DNA of 64,000 nucleotides from assembly GCA_049177215.1 (NCBI GenBank), contig CP185379.1, forward strand, positions 1,178,001 through 1,242,000. Direction: 5' to 3'. A program made the translations under genes and the position numbers. The stretch is from Pollutiaquabacter aromativorans (GTDB lineage Bacteria; Bacteroidota; Bacteroidia; AKYH767-A; 2013-40CM-41-45). Under the pieces are notes generated by a model that saw only the letters and a program-made list of their open reading frames with translations, did not search any database and was not told where the DNA came from. This document shows positions 26,804 to 36,267 of this stretch, one piece after another. Position 1 is the stretch's first letter. Every line of letters begins with the position of its first letter.

Positions 26804-26947
26804 ATGCAACGTTTGAGCACTTTCAACCGACTGTTTCTGGTTTTCTTTATCCTGCTGTTCGCCTTCATCATTTGGAAGGTGCCGCATGAACCGAAGCAAT
26901 CAGAAAGCGGCGGCACGATCTCGACTACGCTTTCGGCGGACGAATGA
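26804..26947 (+). CDS. Small single-pass membrane protein (47 aa)
   Basis: A 47-residue reading frame starting MQRLSTFNRLFLVFF. A single hydrophobic helix (about residues 10-24, LFLVFFILLFAFIIW) is flanked by an Arg-containing N-terminus and a polar Pro/Ser/Glu tail ending ADE, the look of an inner-membrane micro-protein with its tail outside. It lies 11 bases after the 83-residue gene and just before a terminator, which supports it being real. Function unknown. Confidence 0.6.
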   Translation: MQRLSTFNRLFLVFFILLFAFIIWKVPHEPKQSESGGTISTTLSADE

Positions 26948-26965
26948 TCCGATCCTGAACAAGCA

Positions 26966-26999
26966 AAAACGGCAGCCTTATCGGGCTGCCGTTTTCATT
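26966..26999. terminator. Bidirectional terminator
   Basis: 12-bp perfect stem AAAACGGCAGCC (26966-26977) with its complement at 26984-26995, a six-base loop and T-rich flanks in both directions. It serves the small-protein operon on the plus strand and dnaN on the minus strand. Confidence 0.92.
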
Positions 27000-27012
27000 T
27001 TTCCGGGTTTGA

Positions 27013-28137
27013 TCAGTTGTTCAACATAACCGGCATCACCAGCATGAGCAGGTCTTCGCCCGAACTTTCGGTGCCGGACGGAATCAAAAGTCCTGCACGG
27101 TTGGGTGCCGAAAGTTCCATCATCACTTCCTCGCTGTCGAGGTTGGATAACATCTCGACGAGGAAGCGGGCGTTGAATCCGATCTCCATGTCTTCACCCG
27201 TGTATTGGCAGCTCAGGCGTTCGTTCGCCTCATTGGCGAAATCAAGGTCCTCCGCGCTGATTTGCAACGCGCTCCCCTGGATCTTGAGCCGTACCTGGTG
27301 GGTAGTCTTGTTCGAAAAGATCGAGACCCGTCGCACGGATTGAAGGAACTGGATGCGATCGATCGTTAGTTTGTTCGGATTGTCAACCGGAATAACCGCT
27401 TCGTAATTCGGATACCGTCCGTCGATCAACCTGCAAATGAGCGAGAAGTTGCCGAACGTGAAGAATGCATTGCTGTCGTTGTAGGCGATGGAGACAGGTT
27501 CGTCACCCGTACCCAGAATACCCTTCAGGAGATTGAGCGGCTTCTTTGGCAAAATGAAAGCCCCTTCCTGCTTGGCACGATGGTCAGTACGCCGGTATCG
27601 CACCAACTTGTGCGCATCGGTAGCTACAAAGGTGAGACTGTCTTTGGAGAATTGAGAGAACACCCCCGACATCACAGGCCGCAGTTCATCGTTGCCGGTC
27701 GCGAAGAGGGTCTTGGCAATGGCCTTCTGCAACAACGAAGCCGGAACTTCGATACTCTTGGCGCCGTCCAAGGCCGGAACTTTCGGGAACTCGTCACCAT
27801 CGAAACCGGTCAACTTGTATTTTCCGTTGTCGCTGACGATTTCAATCCCTTTCGTCTTATCGTCGATCAGGAAGGTGAGGGGATGTTCCGAAAAAGTCTT
27901 GAGTGTCTCCAGCAGGATCTTGGCGGGGATGGCGATCTTTCCGGATTGCTTCCCTTCGATCAGGGTGACCTCGGTGGTCATCGTTGACTCAAGATCCGAA
28001 GCGGAAATGGTCAGGTTGCCTTTCTCAACAATGAAAAGGAAATTGTCCAGGATGGGAAGCGGGTTACTGGAGTTCAAGACTCCGGAGATCTGTTGTAACT
28101 GCTTCAGGAGCGTACTGCTCGATACGATGAATTTCAT
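27013..28137 (-). CDS. dnaN: DNA polymerase III subunit beta (sliding clamp)
   Basis: DnaN forms the ring clamp that tethers the replicative polymerase to DNA. The 374-residue protein starts MKFIVSSSTLLKQLQQI at 28137 and shows the three-domain clamp pattern, with VEKGNLTISASDLESTM in domain I, RPVMSGVFSQF and ATDAHKLVRYR in domain II and a conserved C-terminal LVMPVMLNN. An upstream in-frame ATG at 28155 adds six unconserved residues. dnaA is not adjacent, so this is not the classical oriC neighbourhood. A -7 box is present upstream. Confidence 0.96.
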   Translation of the reverse strand: MKFIVSSSTLLKQLQQISGVLNSSNPLPILDNFLFIVEKGNLTISASDLESTMTTEVTLIEGKQSGKIAIPAKILLETLKTFSEHPLTFLIDDKTKGIEIVSDNGKYKLTGFDGDEFPKVPALDGAKSIEVPASLLQKAIAKTLFATGNDELRPVMSGVFSQFSKDSLTFVATDAHKLVRYRRTDHRAKQEGAFILPKKPLNLLKGILGTGDEPVSIAYNDSNAFFTFGNFSLICRLIDGRYPNYEAVIPVDNPNKLTIDRIQFLQSVRRVSIFSNKTTHQVRLKIQGSALQISAEDLDFANEANERLSCQYTGEDMEIGFNARFLVEMLSNLDSEEVMMELSAPNRAGLLIPSGTESSGEDLLMLVMPVMLNN

Positions 28138-28183
28138 AGGTTCGGAAGGAAACAAAAGGCGAACTACCGTCGCCTTCGACCCA

Positions 28184-28191
28184 CAAACCTA
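28184..28191 (-). promoter_or_regulatory. -7 box for dnaN (TAGGTTTG)
   Basis: Exact TAnnTTTG match on the minus strand, about 46 bases before the dnaN ATG. The remaining gap to 28330 shows nothing else recognisable. Confidence 0.45.
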
Positions 28192-28330
28192 CCACATTCC
28201 CCGTAAAATCTGAGTTCCTGACAGCGTGATTGCTCCTTAAAATATGAACAAGCGATACTACCTAGAGTAATGCTATGTTGTTAATAAACAGCTATTTACG
28301 AGGGCGCGGAAAGGGTTTCTTCCGGACTGT

Positions 28331-29353
28331 TTATTTCTTTCCTCCTGATAAAAAGTCACTTCTCTTCCGAAGCAGCGGATCAAAGGTGAAATGTTGCAGC
28401 ACCCACCACTTCAACTGAACAGGATCGGTTGCATAAAAGCGATCTGCATCGTGCTGGAGTGGGTTTCCCAGGGAGTCATGTGTTGCCAGCGCACCGGTTT
28501 GAACGGGCATCGGGAACAACCTCAAGCCGTGAACCCGTCCAGCGGTATCGGTGACTTCCAACTCAGCAACCGGCGTCAGTCGGGAGAGTGAATCTTGTTC
28601 TTCTTTTCGCATCTTCATCGCTTCTGTCTCGAAGGGTACTTTTCGAAACAGGTAGAGATAGTTCCTGACCGAAGTCGTGTCGGCAATGCCGATCGAAGTT
28701 CCATCAAGTGGATCACCGAGAACGAATCCGTTGGATGTACGGCTCAGCGAATACGACCAGTCTGGTCGGGACGGGTAATGCACGCGGACCTTCGTGATCT
28801 CTTCCGGTTGCAACGAGTAGATCACTTTGTCGCGCCATTCAAGCGAATTAGCTGTATACCGGGGGCTGAGATAACCGTTGAAGCCCGGTAGTTCACAGAT
28901 GAATGGCAGGTCAGCGCCTTCTTTCATCATGAAGGTGCCCAGTTGGTCCGCAGTCGGCCCTCCGACATAATACGTCATTACAGGTTGCTCCGAATCGCCG
29001 GAATAGATCTCGCATTTGACGCCGTCGGCAGCCAACGCTTTCACCACATTGTTGAACCCGGCTTTCGAAACACGGGTCTTGACTTCCACGCCGGCGATAG
29101 CCGTTAACAGGCTTTTCAAGAGGTCCTGACGAGCGGGGAATGAATCATTCACCAACCAGGTGGCTCCACCGGCGCGTTCGATGGTAATGGACCTTCCGGT
29201 ACGATCGGCGAGGAAAATTTTCCGGACACTTCCCGTATCGACTGCGAATCGGAGTTCTTCCTTGTCGATCGTACTGTTCTTATTCGACCATCCGAACCAA
29301 ACCGCGGTAATCGCTAAAAGGACAGCTGCAAGGAAGAGGATTTTGTTTTTCAT
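28331..29353 (-). CDS. DUF4340-domain protein downstream of gldG
   Basis: A 340-residue protein with an N-terminal membrane anchor (MKNKILFLAAVLLAITAVWFGW) and a DUF4340 body: KIFLADRTGRSITIERAGGATWLVND, the PARQDLLKSLLTAI segment and EITKVRVHYPSRPDWSYSLSR. DUF4340 proteins often sit beside ABC-2 permeases and GldG-like periplasmic domains. Here the gene starts 12 bases after gldG, so it is the third gene of the gldF-gldG operon. Its precise role is unknown; it may be a periplasmic partner of the GldFG complex. Confidence 0.85.
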   Translation of the reverse strand: MKNKILFLAAVLLAITAVWFGWSNKNSTIDKEELRFAVDTGSVRKIFLADRTGRSITIERAGGATWLVNDSFPARQDLLKSLLTAIAGVEVKTRVSKAGFNNVVKALAADGVKCEIYSGDSEQPVMTYYVGGPTADQLGTFMMKEGADLPFICELPGFNGYLSPRYTANSLEWRDKVIYSLQPEEITKVRVHYPSRPDWSYSLSRTSNGFVLGDPLDGTSIGIADTTSVRNYLYLFRKVPFETEAMKMRKEEQDSLSRLTPVAELEVTDTAGRVHGLRLFPMPVQTGALATHDSLGNPLQHDADRFYATDPVQLKWWVLQHFTFDPLLRKRSDFLSGGKK

Positions 29354-29365
29354 GTTTGACCCGCC

Positions 29366-31060
29366 TTATTTGCGTTGATAACGGCGACGCCGACCGAGGT
29401 GGAACAGCCAGCCCGCGATCCAAAGCAGGAGCAAAGGCAGCACGACATTGGCCCAGCGGATGATCGTTCCCTGCTCGTTCAACTTACCGGCATCCAGCAA
29501 ACGCAGCCGGAATTCCTTGGCACGAAGTGCGAGCACTCCGGTATCGTCACACAGGTAATCGGCAGCATTCAGGATGAAATTCCGATTGCCGAATTGTTGC
29601 TGCGAAAACCGGTCGTATCCGAGCGGATAAATAGCGCCTTTCTTACTTACCTGACTTTCGATCAGATTTCCGTCACCCGCAACGATCATCTTGCTGCTGT
29701 CTCCTGCGGCTCGGAAACCGATTCCGGGATCCTTCGCGATCGTGTCCGGTAACCGGTTTTCATAAAGGGAACGAAAGTTACCTTCCAGGAGCAAGACGAT
29801 CGGCACATGCCGGCGTGGAAAGGTCGCGGGATCCGGCTCCTGTTGCAGGATATTCATGGAGATACGGGCGGGCGGCAACTGCAGACGGCAATACTGACTG
29901 CCCGCCAGCAAAACGGTTTTCTTGATCCCGGTTACATCAATGGTGTCGACGGAGGAAGGGAATTCCGTTTTAACTGCGTTCAGGTTGCGGACGATCGGAT
30001 GGTTATCCGTGCTTTCCAACAGGGGAAAATAATACCAGGGTAGTAATTCCTGCTTGGGTTGATTACCCACATACCCGGTCACCACCGGGATGGGTGCCGC
30101 CTGAAGGTCCATGACCAGATCGGTATTGACGCGAGCTCCGTAGCGGAATAGCTGGTCGTCGAGGTTAAGCTCGTACGGGATTGCCACAGTCGTGCCGGTC
30201 TGGCCAAGGCTGTCCATCTCCGCCTGCATGCGATCGATCAGCCATAACACCCGTCCGCCTCGCATGATGAACTGATCGATGACGAACTTGTCCTTCTCGT
30301 CAAACGACAGCGTTGGCTTGGCGATGATCAGCAACCGGTGGTCCTTCAGGGCGTCGAGTCGACCACCAATGAAGACGGTATCTACATTGTAATATTCGTT
30401 CAACGCGCGCGCTGCGTCGGAAATATGCTTGTTGTCCAATTCGCCGTGACCGCGCAGGAAGCCGATACGCGGGGCTCCGCCGGTGCGGGTGAAGCGACGT
30501 AACACTCCCGCGATCTCATACTCCAGGTTTTCGACCGACGTGTTCAACATCTCTTCTGGCGAGCTGCCAAGCCGGCTCTTCAGCAATTGAACGGGAATTT
30601 CCTCCCCACCGAAGGAAGCGATCGCGCCGGGGAAAATGATCTTCTGACTACTCCCGCCTTTTTCACGTTCCTCTAAATTGGTTGGGAGCAGACCTTTCCT
30701 GGCTAATTGCTTGTAGAGTTCCAGCCGTTTCTTTTCCTCCGGTTCGGCGGAGGGGTCGACGAACTCATATTCGATATTGCCGCCCGCGTAGATCCTGAAT
30801 TCATCGAGTAATTCCCGGGTAGCATTTCGAAGCCGCCGGAATCCCGGTGGTAGTTCGCCATCGAGGTAGACCTTGAAATAAACCACATCATTCAGCGAGC
30901 CGGCCAGTTCGCGTGAAGCATCGCTGATGCTGTATCGCTTTTCAGCGGTCAGATCGATCCGGAAAAAGAGAAAGTTGCCGATGATGTTGACCGAGACCAG
31001 GATCACCAGGGAGGCGATCAGCCGAAGCAGACTATCCTTGCGTTGCTTGCCCGAACTCAT
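29366..31060 (-). CDS. gldG: Gliding motility-associated ABC transporter substrate-binding protein GldG
   Basis: GldG is the membrane-anchored periplasmic component of the GldAFG ABC transporter associated with gliding in Flavobacterium-type bacteria. The 564-residue protein has an N-terminal transmembrane helix (LLRLIASLVILVSVNIIG), then LTAEKRYSISDASREL (typical of this family), a long extracytoplasmic domain with RIGFLRGHGELD and LWLIDRM, and a C-terminal transmembrane helix (VVLPLLLLWIAGWLFHLG) before an Arg-rich tail. ATG 31060 overlaps the gldF stop as ATGA, so this start is preferred over longer readings. The ATPase partner gldA is not in the window. Confidence 0.93.
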   Translation of the reverse strand: MSSGKQRKDSLLRLIASLVILVSVNIIGNFLFFRIDLTAEKRYSISDASRELAGSLNDVVYFKVYLDGELPPGFRRLRNATRELLDEFRIYAGGNIEYEFVDPSAEPEEKKRLELYKQLARKGLLPTNLEEREKGGSSQKIIFPGAIASFGGEEIPVQLLKSRLGSSPEEMLNTSVENLEYEIAGVLRRFTRTGGAPRIGFLRGHGELDNKHISDAARALNEYYNVDTVFIGGRLDALKDHRLLIIAKPTLSFDEKDKFVIDQFIMRGGRVLWLIDRMQAEMDSLGQTGTTVAIPYELNLDDQLFRYGARVNTDLVMDLQAAPIPVVTGYVGNQPKQELLPWYYFPLLESTDNHPIVRNLNAVKTEFPSSVDTIDVTGIKKTVLLAGSQYCRLQLPPARISMNILQQEPDPATFPRRHVPIVLLLEGNFRSLYENRLPDTIAKDPGIGFRAAGDSSKMIVAGDGNLIESQVSKKGAIYPLGYDRFSQQQFGNRNFILNAADYLCDDTGVLALRAKEFRLRLLDAGKLNEQGTIIRWANVVLPLLLLWIAGWLFHLGRRRRYQRK

Positions 31061-31794
31061 GACCATTTTCTTTTTTCGAGCGTGAAGCGGGCAAGTAGCA
31101 GGAAGCAGGTGGTCAGGCTGACGAAATAGAGCAAGTCGCGGGAATCCATCACGCCTCGACTCATCGCGGCATAGTGATTGGCGATTCCCAACTGCGACAG
31201 GATGTTCTGCAACCGTACAGGAATTCCTAACAAGGCGAATGCGTCGAATCCGGCGTAGAAGAAGTAACAGAGGATCAGCGCGAACAAGAACGCGACGACC
31301 TGATTGTTCGTTTGCGCCGAGCAAAAGATGCCGATTGCCACGAAGCCGGAGGACAGGAACAATAATCCGATGTAAGAACCCGCTATGCCTGCCGTGTCAA
31401 CATTACCGGCTGGAACCGCCAAACGGTAGACCGTGAAGTAGTAGATCAGGGTAGGAATCAACGACAACACCACCAAGACGAACGCGGCGAGGAACTTTGC
31501 GAAGACCAATTGAAATTCGCTCAGGGGACGCGTTAGCAGGAGTTCAAGTGTTCCGGTCTTCTGCTCTTCGGAAAACATCCGCATGCTGATCGCCGGGATC
31601 AGGAACAGGAACAACCAGGGCGCGACGATGAACAAGCCGTCCAGGGCGGCGATCCGGTTATCCGGAATGCTGAAGGAAGTATCCGGAAAAATCCACAGGA
31701 GTATTCCGACCGACAACAGGAAAACGGTCATCACCAGGTACCCGGTCAGGGATCCCAGAAAGCTCGATAGTTCTTTACGAAAGAGTGCGTACAC
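31057..31794 (-). CDS. gldF: Gliding motility-associated ABC transporter permease GldF
   Basis: A 245-residue ABC-2 type permease with six hydrophobic segments. The family motif is FLIPAISMRMFSEEQKTGTLELLLTRPLSEFQLVFAKF in the first cytoplasmic loop region (about residues 62-100). It is the first gene of gldF-gldG-DUF4340, overlapping gldG by four bases. A -7 box 17 bases upstream drives the operon. In gliding Bacteroidota the GldAFG transporter supports motility or secretion; whether this organism glides cannot be told from two genes. Confidence 0.94.
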   Translation of the reverse strand: MYALFRKELSSFLGSLTGYLVMTVFLLSVGILLWIFPDTSFSIPDNRIAALDGLFIVAPWLFLFLIPAISMRMFSEEQKTGTLELLLTRPLSEFQLVFAKFLAAFVLVVLSLIPTLIYYFTVYRLAVPAGNVDTAGIAGSYIGLLFLSSGFVAIGIFCSAQTNNQVVAFLFALILCYFFYAGFDAFALLGIPVRLQNILSQLGIANHYAAMSRGVMDSRDLLYFVSLTTCFLLLARFTLEKRKWS

Positions 31795-31810
31795 GGGCAG
31801 GAATGCGCCG

Positions 31811-31818
31811 CAAAAATA
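31811..31818 (-). promoter_or_regulatory. -7 box for the gldFG operon (TATTTTTG)
   Basis: Exact TAnnTTTG match on the minus strand, 17 bases before the gldF ATG, followed by GC-rich leader sequence. Confidence 0.5.
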
Positions 31819-31872
31819 GCGTATTTCCTGTTGGCGCCCACTTCACTTTTGAAGCGATGCTAAGGCGGGTTA

Positions 31873-33456
31873 TCAGTACTTTATCAACCGGATGGTCTCG
31901 CTGCCGGAAGGCTGAAGGATCGTCAGCAGGTAAGTTCCTGCCGGGTAGTTGCGCAAAGGGATTTCAATCTCAGCGCCATCACGCCGCGGTGTAATCACTT
32001 GCAATTGTCGGCCAAGTGCGTCTGATAAAAACAGGGTTGTGCCTTCCGGATATTCAGGGTCCAGCAGTACCGTTGTCAAATCACCAGCAGGATTCGGCGA
32101 AACCCGTAGCAGGGGAGAGTCGGTCGGACGTGCCGAACGTTGATCATTGCAATTCACTGCGGTTGCCACGATCGTCGATTGCTGTTGACAACCATGATCA
32201 TCGGTGACGGATACGGAATATTTTCCGGCCCGGTTGACCGACAAGGAACTATGTCGGCTGCCATCGCTCCATTCAACCGTATGCCATGCATTCCCGGCTG
32301 ATAGCGCGACCTGACTACCTTGACAGAATTCAATGGTAGCCGGCATCTCCAGCTTTGGACTTTGGGATCTTGCTTCGATCGACAATTCCAGTGTAGCGGA
32401 GCATCCGGCGGCATCGGCAACCTGAACGGTATAAAGTCCGGCAGTGAGCGCTGCTGCATGCTGTGCTGATCCGCCGTAAGGAAACCACTCGATCTCATAA
32501 GGAGCAGTGCCACCATTGATTGTAATGGACGCGCTACCGTCCGCTTGTTCCGGGCAGGAGGCTGGCTGGATCTTGGCATTTTGTACCATCAGTGCTGCTG
32601 ACGGAACATGAATGCGGTCCCGAAGACTGCATCCATTCGCATCGGTTAAGGCTAATCCATAATACCCTTCCGCTACGGGACCCAATTCAGGTTCGGATCC
32701 GGACAAGCCGTTCCAGTCATACTGGTATGGCCATGTTCCACCTGATACTTCCAGTTTGATTCGGCCGTTGACTATTCGGCAATCGGAGGGAATCACCGTG
32801 TATTTCGTGGTCAACGCTTCTGGTTCATCCAGCACGAATTCTCTTTCAATGGAACATCCGTTCGGGTCGCTGATAACGACTAAGTAGCTGCCGGCTTTCA
32901 AATGATCTCGCTCCGGAGTTTGTCCAGGGGTGTCGCTCCAGGTGTAGAAATACTCATCAACTGCAGGGATTGATTCCAGTAGGATCTGACCATCATCCAT
33001 TCCTTTGCAACTGATCTCCTTCGTCACGCTTCTGATCTGGATGTGCGGGACCAGTAAGGTGTACTCCACGGGAACTTCTGTGTTTTCAGTCCCTGCGAAA
33101 ATGGTGAAGCGATAAGGCTCCTCGCGTGCATCCTGTTCGCCCGGCGTCCAGCATAAATGACCGCTGTTTCCTTGCGCGTTTAACAGCTCAAACAGGGCGT
33201 TGGGAAGATCCCCCACCCAGCGTCGGATCTGCACGTCCTTATCGGGTTGAGTGAATACATCAAAGCAGATGCTGCTGCCTGCGCAAACGGTTGCTGAGTA
33301 ACGATCCGTACCATCGATTCCCGTGAGTGGAAGTGCTCCGGGAGCTTCCGCGTTTACCGGACTTGATGAGGTGAATGCAGCAACAACAAGTGCGAGAAGA
33401 CCAAGCGTTAAATTACGGGGAGTAGTTTCAAATAGATGTTGCACGCGTGAATCCAA
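31873..33456 (-). CDS. Secreted SprB-like repeat protein with T9SS sorting domain
   Basis: A 527-residue exported protein. The N-terminal hydrophobic segment (LTLGLLALVVAAFTSSSPVNA) acts as signal peptide. The first domain (about 45-130) has the CWTPGEQDAREEPYRFTI pattern also found in the neighbouring 862-residue protein. Repeats with DG.I.LE..., Y.WSD, AG.Y.V.ISDPNGC signatures are SprB-like (about 140-430). The C-terminus VSPNPAGDLTTVLL ... ALGRQLQVI ... AGTYLLTI is a T9SS sorting domain. It looks like a shortened paralogue of the gene at 33679-36267. It is likely a cell-surface adhesin. Confidence 0.85.
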   Translation of the reverse strand: MDSRVQHLFETTPRNLTLGLLALVVAAFTSSSPVNAEAPGALPLTGIDGTDRYSATVCAGSSICFDVFTQPDKDVQIRRWVGDLPNALFELLNAQGNSGHLCWTPGEQDAREEPYRFTIFAGTENTEVPVEYTLLVPHIQIRSVTKEISCKGMDDGQILLESIPAVDEYFYTWSDTPGQTPERDHLKAGSYLVVISDPNGCSIEREFVLDEPEALTTKYTVIPSDCRIVNGRIKLEVSGGTWPYQYDWNGLSGSEPELGPVAEGYYGLALTDANGCSLRDRIHVPSAALMVQNAKIQPASCPEQADGSASITINGGTAPYEIEWFPYGGSAQHAAALTAGLYTVQVADAAGCSATLELSIEARSQSPKLEMPATIEFCQGSQVALSAGNAWHTVEWSDGSRHSSLSVNRAGKYSVSVTDDHGCQQQSTIVATAVNCNDQRSARPTDSPLLRVSPNPAGDLTTVLLDPEYPEGTTLFLSDALGRQLQVITPRRDGAEIEIPLRNYPAGTYLLTILQPSGSETIRLIKY

Positions 33457-33624
33457 TAGGGTGGAAATGCAAAATATCCCTACCGGCCAGCGGCATCAAC
33501 TTATTTATGCTTTCAGCTTAAAATGGCAGGTCAACAGTGACCCAGCTGGGGTGAATCGTGATAGTTGTTAAAGTGCCCGTTATTCGGAAAGTATTGTATA
33601 TAATTGAAAATCAATATATTATAA

Positions 33625-33658
33625 AAATAGAAAAGGGCGCACCTTGCGGTACGCCCTT
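33625..33658 (-). terminator. Terminator of the SprB-like gene
   Basis: Stem AAGGGCG-ACC/GGT-CGCCCTT with one internal mismatch and a four-base loop (33633-33658). Read on the minus strand it is followed by TTTTCTATTTTTAT. The rest of the A+T-rich gap 33457-33624 shows no gene. Confidence 0.85.
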
Positions 33659-33678
33659 GACTAATCACTACAATCAAC

Positions 33679-36267
33679 TTATTCTTTGACGAGTCGGATG
33701 GTCTCGTTCTGACCGGCGTACGTTACGTTAACCGTATAGATACCGGCAGCGAGGCCCTTGATGTCAAGGTTCTTGATGTAACCGTGACCGGCGTTCTCAC
33801 GGGAGAAGGACATCACGTTACCCAGGATATCGCGTACGATGACCGTTACTTCCGTATCCTTAACACCCGGAACCGTCAGTTGTACACGGTTGCGGCCAGG
33901 GTTCGGGAAGAGGTCGATGCCAGGTCCACCCACCGGGGTGATTTCAGGACGAACCGTCTGGCACTGGATGAAGTTCACGACCACTGCGTCGAAGTTCTCG
34001 CAGCCGTTGTTGTCGGTGACGAGTACGGAGTACGTACCATCAACCGTGACATCCAGCGTTTGAGCGGTGGAGTTGTCGTTCCACAGATAGGATGCGAAAC
34101 CGGCACCAGCGTCGAGGGTAACCGTAGAACCGATGCAGCCGGTCACATCCGGACCAAGATCAACAACCGGAGCCTGGTTGACGGAACCAATCGTTACCGT
34201 CACGTAGCCGGTGCAACCGAAGTAGTCGGATACGGCAACCGTATAAGTGCCAGGAGCGAGGTTGTTAACCGTAGCGGTGGTGTCACCGTTCGGCATCCAC
34301 AGGTAGGAGTAAGGAGCAGTACCACCCGAACCGGCAACCGTGGCAGAGCCATCATCACCGTTCGAACAGGTAGCGTCGGTCTGGCTGACGATCGAAGCGA
34401 CAATGCCGCTCGAGTTAACCGTTCCGCTCAGGTTGGCGATACAACCGTTGGCGTCGGTTACCGTTACATCGTACATGCCAGGAGTCAGGCCGGTAGCGGT
34501 GCTTCCGGTGCTGACATTCGGATTCCATACATAGTCGAACGGACCCGTGCCGCTGGTCACGACCACTTCGATCGCACCATCGTTACCGTTACAGGTAGCG
34601 TCGGTGATAACCAGGCTGGCCAGAACCGGATCCGTACCGGTTACCGTAGCGGTAGCCGTAGCGGAACACTGATTGTTGTCGGTTACCGTCACCGTATAGG
34701 TGCCGGGAGCAAGTCCGGTAGCCGTTTCAGTGGTCTGAACCGGGCTGGTGTTCCAGCTATAATCATACTGAGGGGTACCACCCGTTACTGCAGCGGTAGC
34801 CTGACCCGCACCGCCGGTGCAGGAAGAGGTGGTTCCGGAAGCGGTGACAGACAATTGAGCCGGCTCGGTGATGGTGAAAGAGCGGGTACCTGCGCATCCA
34901 GCGCCATCGGTGATGGTTACAGAGTAGGTACCGGCGCCAAGACCGGAGATGCTGGAAGTGGTGTCGGTTGTTGACCACAGGAAGCTGTACGGAGGAACGC
35001 CATTGGCGGACGCACTGGCAGAACCATCAAGATCTCCGAAGCAGGTTACGCTCGGAGTACTCGTAACCGCTACATTGAGACCACCCACAAGGATGGAATA
35101 GGAGTAGGTCTGAACACCGTTGGAAGGACAAGCGTTGTCGCGTACCGTAACCGTAAAGGTGTAAGGCTGGGGACGAGCATCGCCAGGACCCGGGGTCCAG
35201 CAGAAGGTTCCAACCGGCAGACGTCCGCCGCTTACCGTAAAGGTTGCGCCCGGGATACCGTTGTTCCAGGTCATGGTCAGGGTGTCACCGGGATCGGTGT
35301 CCGCCGTGATGATGTCGAAACAAAGCTGACCACCTGCGCAGGAAGAAGCGTTGAAGTTGGTCGTACCGTTGATACCGGTCGCGGTCGGCAGGGTATTGTT
35401 GCACTGCACCGTGTAAACCTGAAGATCGCGCATTACGCTGCCGATCAGTACACCATTGCGGTACTCAAGGATCAGTACTGCGATCACACCAACTTCCGAA
35501 GCGGTCGGGTGGGTGAAGATGTCGCCCGTTACCGGGTCAATGCTGACGGCCGGGGAAGACGTGATCGGGTTCGAGATCGAGTAGCCCGGCTGGTAAGCCA
35601 GGTTGGTGTTCTGAGCGTCGCGCGGCGGGATGAAGAAGTAAGCGAGCGAATCGCCTTCTGCATCAATGACACCGTGGTTGTAATAGTTATCCTGGCCGAT
35701 GCACAGGAAGGTAACCGGTACGTTGGTAAAGGTCGGCGAAGTGTTGTCGAATACGGTGTTGTTCAACTTCGCTTCGATGTACAGGCTGTAGCTGTCGGGC
35801 GTACCGATCGTCGTGATCGCGCCGTTGCGGCAACAATCGGAAACCGAGAACGTCCAGTCAGGACACTGAGCCGGAAGCGTAACGATTGCCGAGTATTCCC
35901 ACTCCTGGAAACCAGGTGCTGTACCACCCGAACAGGTCGTCAGTGTGCCGGGACAAGCATAAGAGATTTCCTGTCCGGTTCCGGGTACCGCGTTGAGTGT
36001 AACGGACTGCGAGAAGTTGTTGCAGGACGCTGAACTCATCGTCATGAAAGCCGATGTCGGTGCAGGAATACCGAAACAGTCACGGTACAATGTGTAAGTC
36101 ACAAGGTACTGTCCGTTGCCCAGGTATTCATACGTCAGGTCGGCACCAGCCATGTGACTGGCGTTGGCCGTCCGTCCACCCAGCAGCAGTGCTACCAGGA
36201 AGAAGAGGGCTCGAGCTGTCGCGCGAATCCCCGTTGTTTTGTGTACGTTGTACATCTTTTTAGTCAT
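33679..36267 (-). CDS. Large SprB-repeat surface protein with T9SS sorting domain
   Basis: An 862-residue protein. A signal peptide (RALFFLVALLLGGRTANA) is followed by an N-terminal domain starting SHMAGADLTYEYLGNGQYLVTYTLYRDC, common in Bacteroidota surface proteins. A cadherin-like DPGDTLTMTW/CWTPGPGDARPQPYTFTVTV region comes next (about 300-390), then four to five SprB-like repeats of about 75 residues (VTC.GDLDGSA, TYTVTVTDNNQC, ATCNGNDGA.., ATCSNGDDGSA) at about 400-750, and a T9SS tail (LFPNPGRNRVQL ... AAGIYTVNV). SprB repeats belong to mobile gliding adhesins of Flavobacterium. Codon use is strongly biased, leaving long open frames on the other strand and suggesting high expression. 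Confidence 0.9.
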   Translation of the reverse strand: MTKKMYNVHKTTGIRATARALFFLVALLLGGRTANASHMAGADLTYEYLGNGQYLVTYTLYRDCFGIPAPTSAFMTMSSASCNNFSQSVTLNAVPGTGQEISYACPGTLTTCSGGTAPGFQEWEYSAIVTLPAQCPDWTFSVSDCCRNGAITTIGTPDSYSLYIEAKLNNTVFDNTSPTFTNVPVTFLCIGQDNYYNHGVIDAEGDSLAYFFIPPRDAQNTNLAYQPGYSISNPITSSPAVSIDPVTGDIFTHPTASEVGVIAVLILEYRNGVLIGSVMRDLQVYTVQCNNTLPTATGINGTTNFNASSCAGGQLCFDIITADTDPGDTLTMTWNNGIPGATFTVSGGRLPVGTFCWTPGPGDARPQPYTFTVTVRDNACPSNGVQTYSYSILVGGLNVAVTSTPSVTCFGDLDGSASASANGVPPYSFLWSTTDTTSSISGLGAGTYSVTITDGAGCAGTRSFTITEPAQLSVTASGTTSSCTGGAGQATAAVTGGTPQYDYSWNTSPVQTTETATGLAPGTYTVTVTDNNQCSATATATVTGTDPVLASLVITDATCNGNDGAIEVVVTSGTGPFDYVWNPNVSTGSTATGLTPGMYDVTVTDANGCIANLSGTVNSSGIVASIVSQTDATCSNGDDGSATVAGSGGTAPYSYLWMPNGDTTATVNNLAPGTYTVAVSDYFGCTGYVTVTIGSVNQAPVVDLGPDVTGCIGSTVTLDAGAGFASYLWNDNSTAQTLDVTVDGTYSVLVTDNNGCENFDAVVVNFIQCQTVRPEITPVGGPGIDLFPNPGRNRVQLTVPGVKDTEVTVIVRDILGNVMSFSRENAGHGYIKNLDIKGLAAGIYTVNVTYAGQNETIRLVKE

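Noticed and set aside
33784..34974. Long plus-strand open frame of 396 codons
   Set aside because: It lies wholly antisense to the SprB-repeat gene, is Arg/Gly/Val-rich without domain pattern, and is explained by strong codon bias in the real gene.
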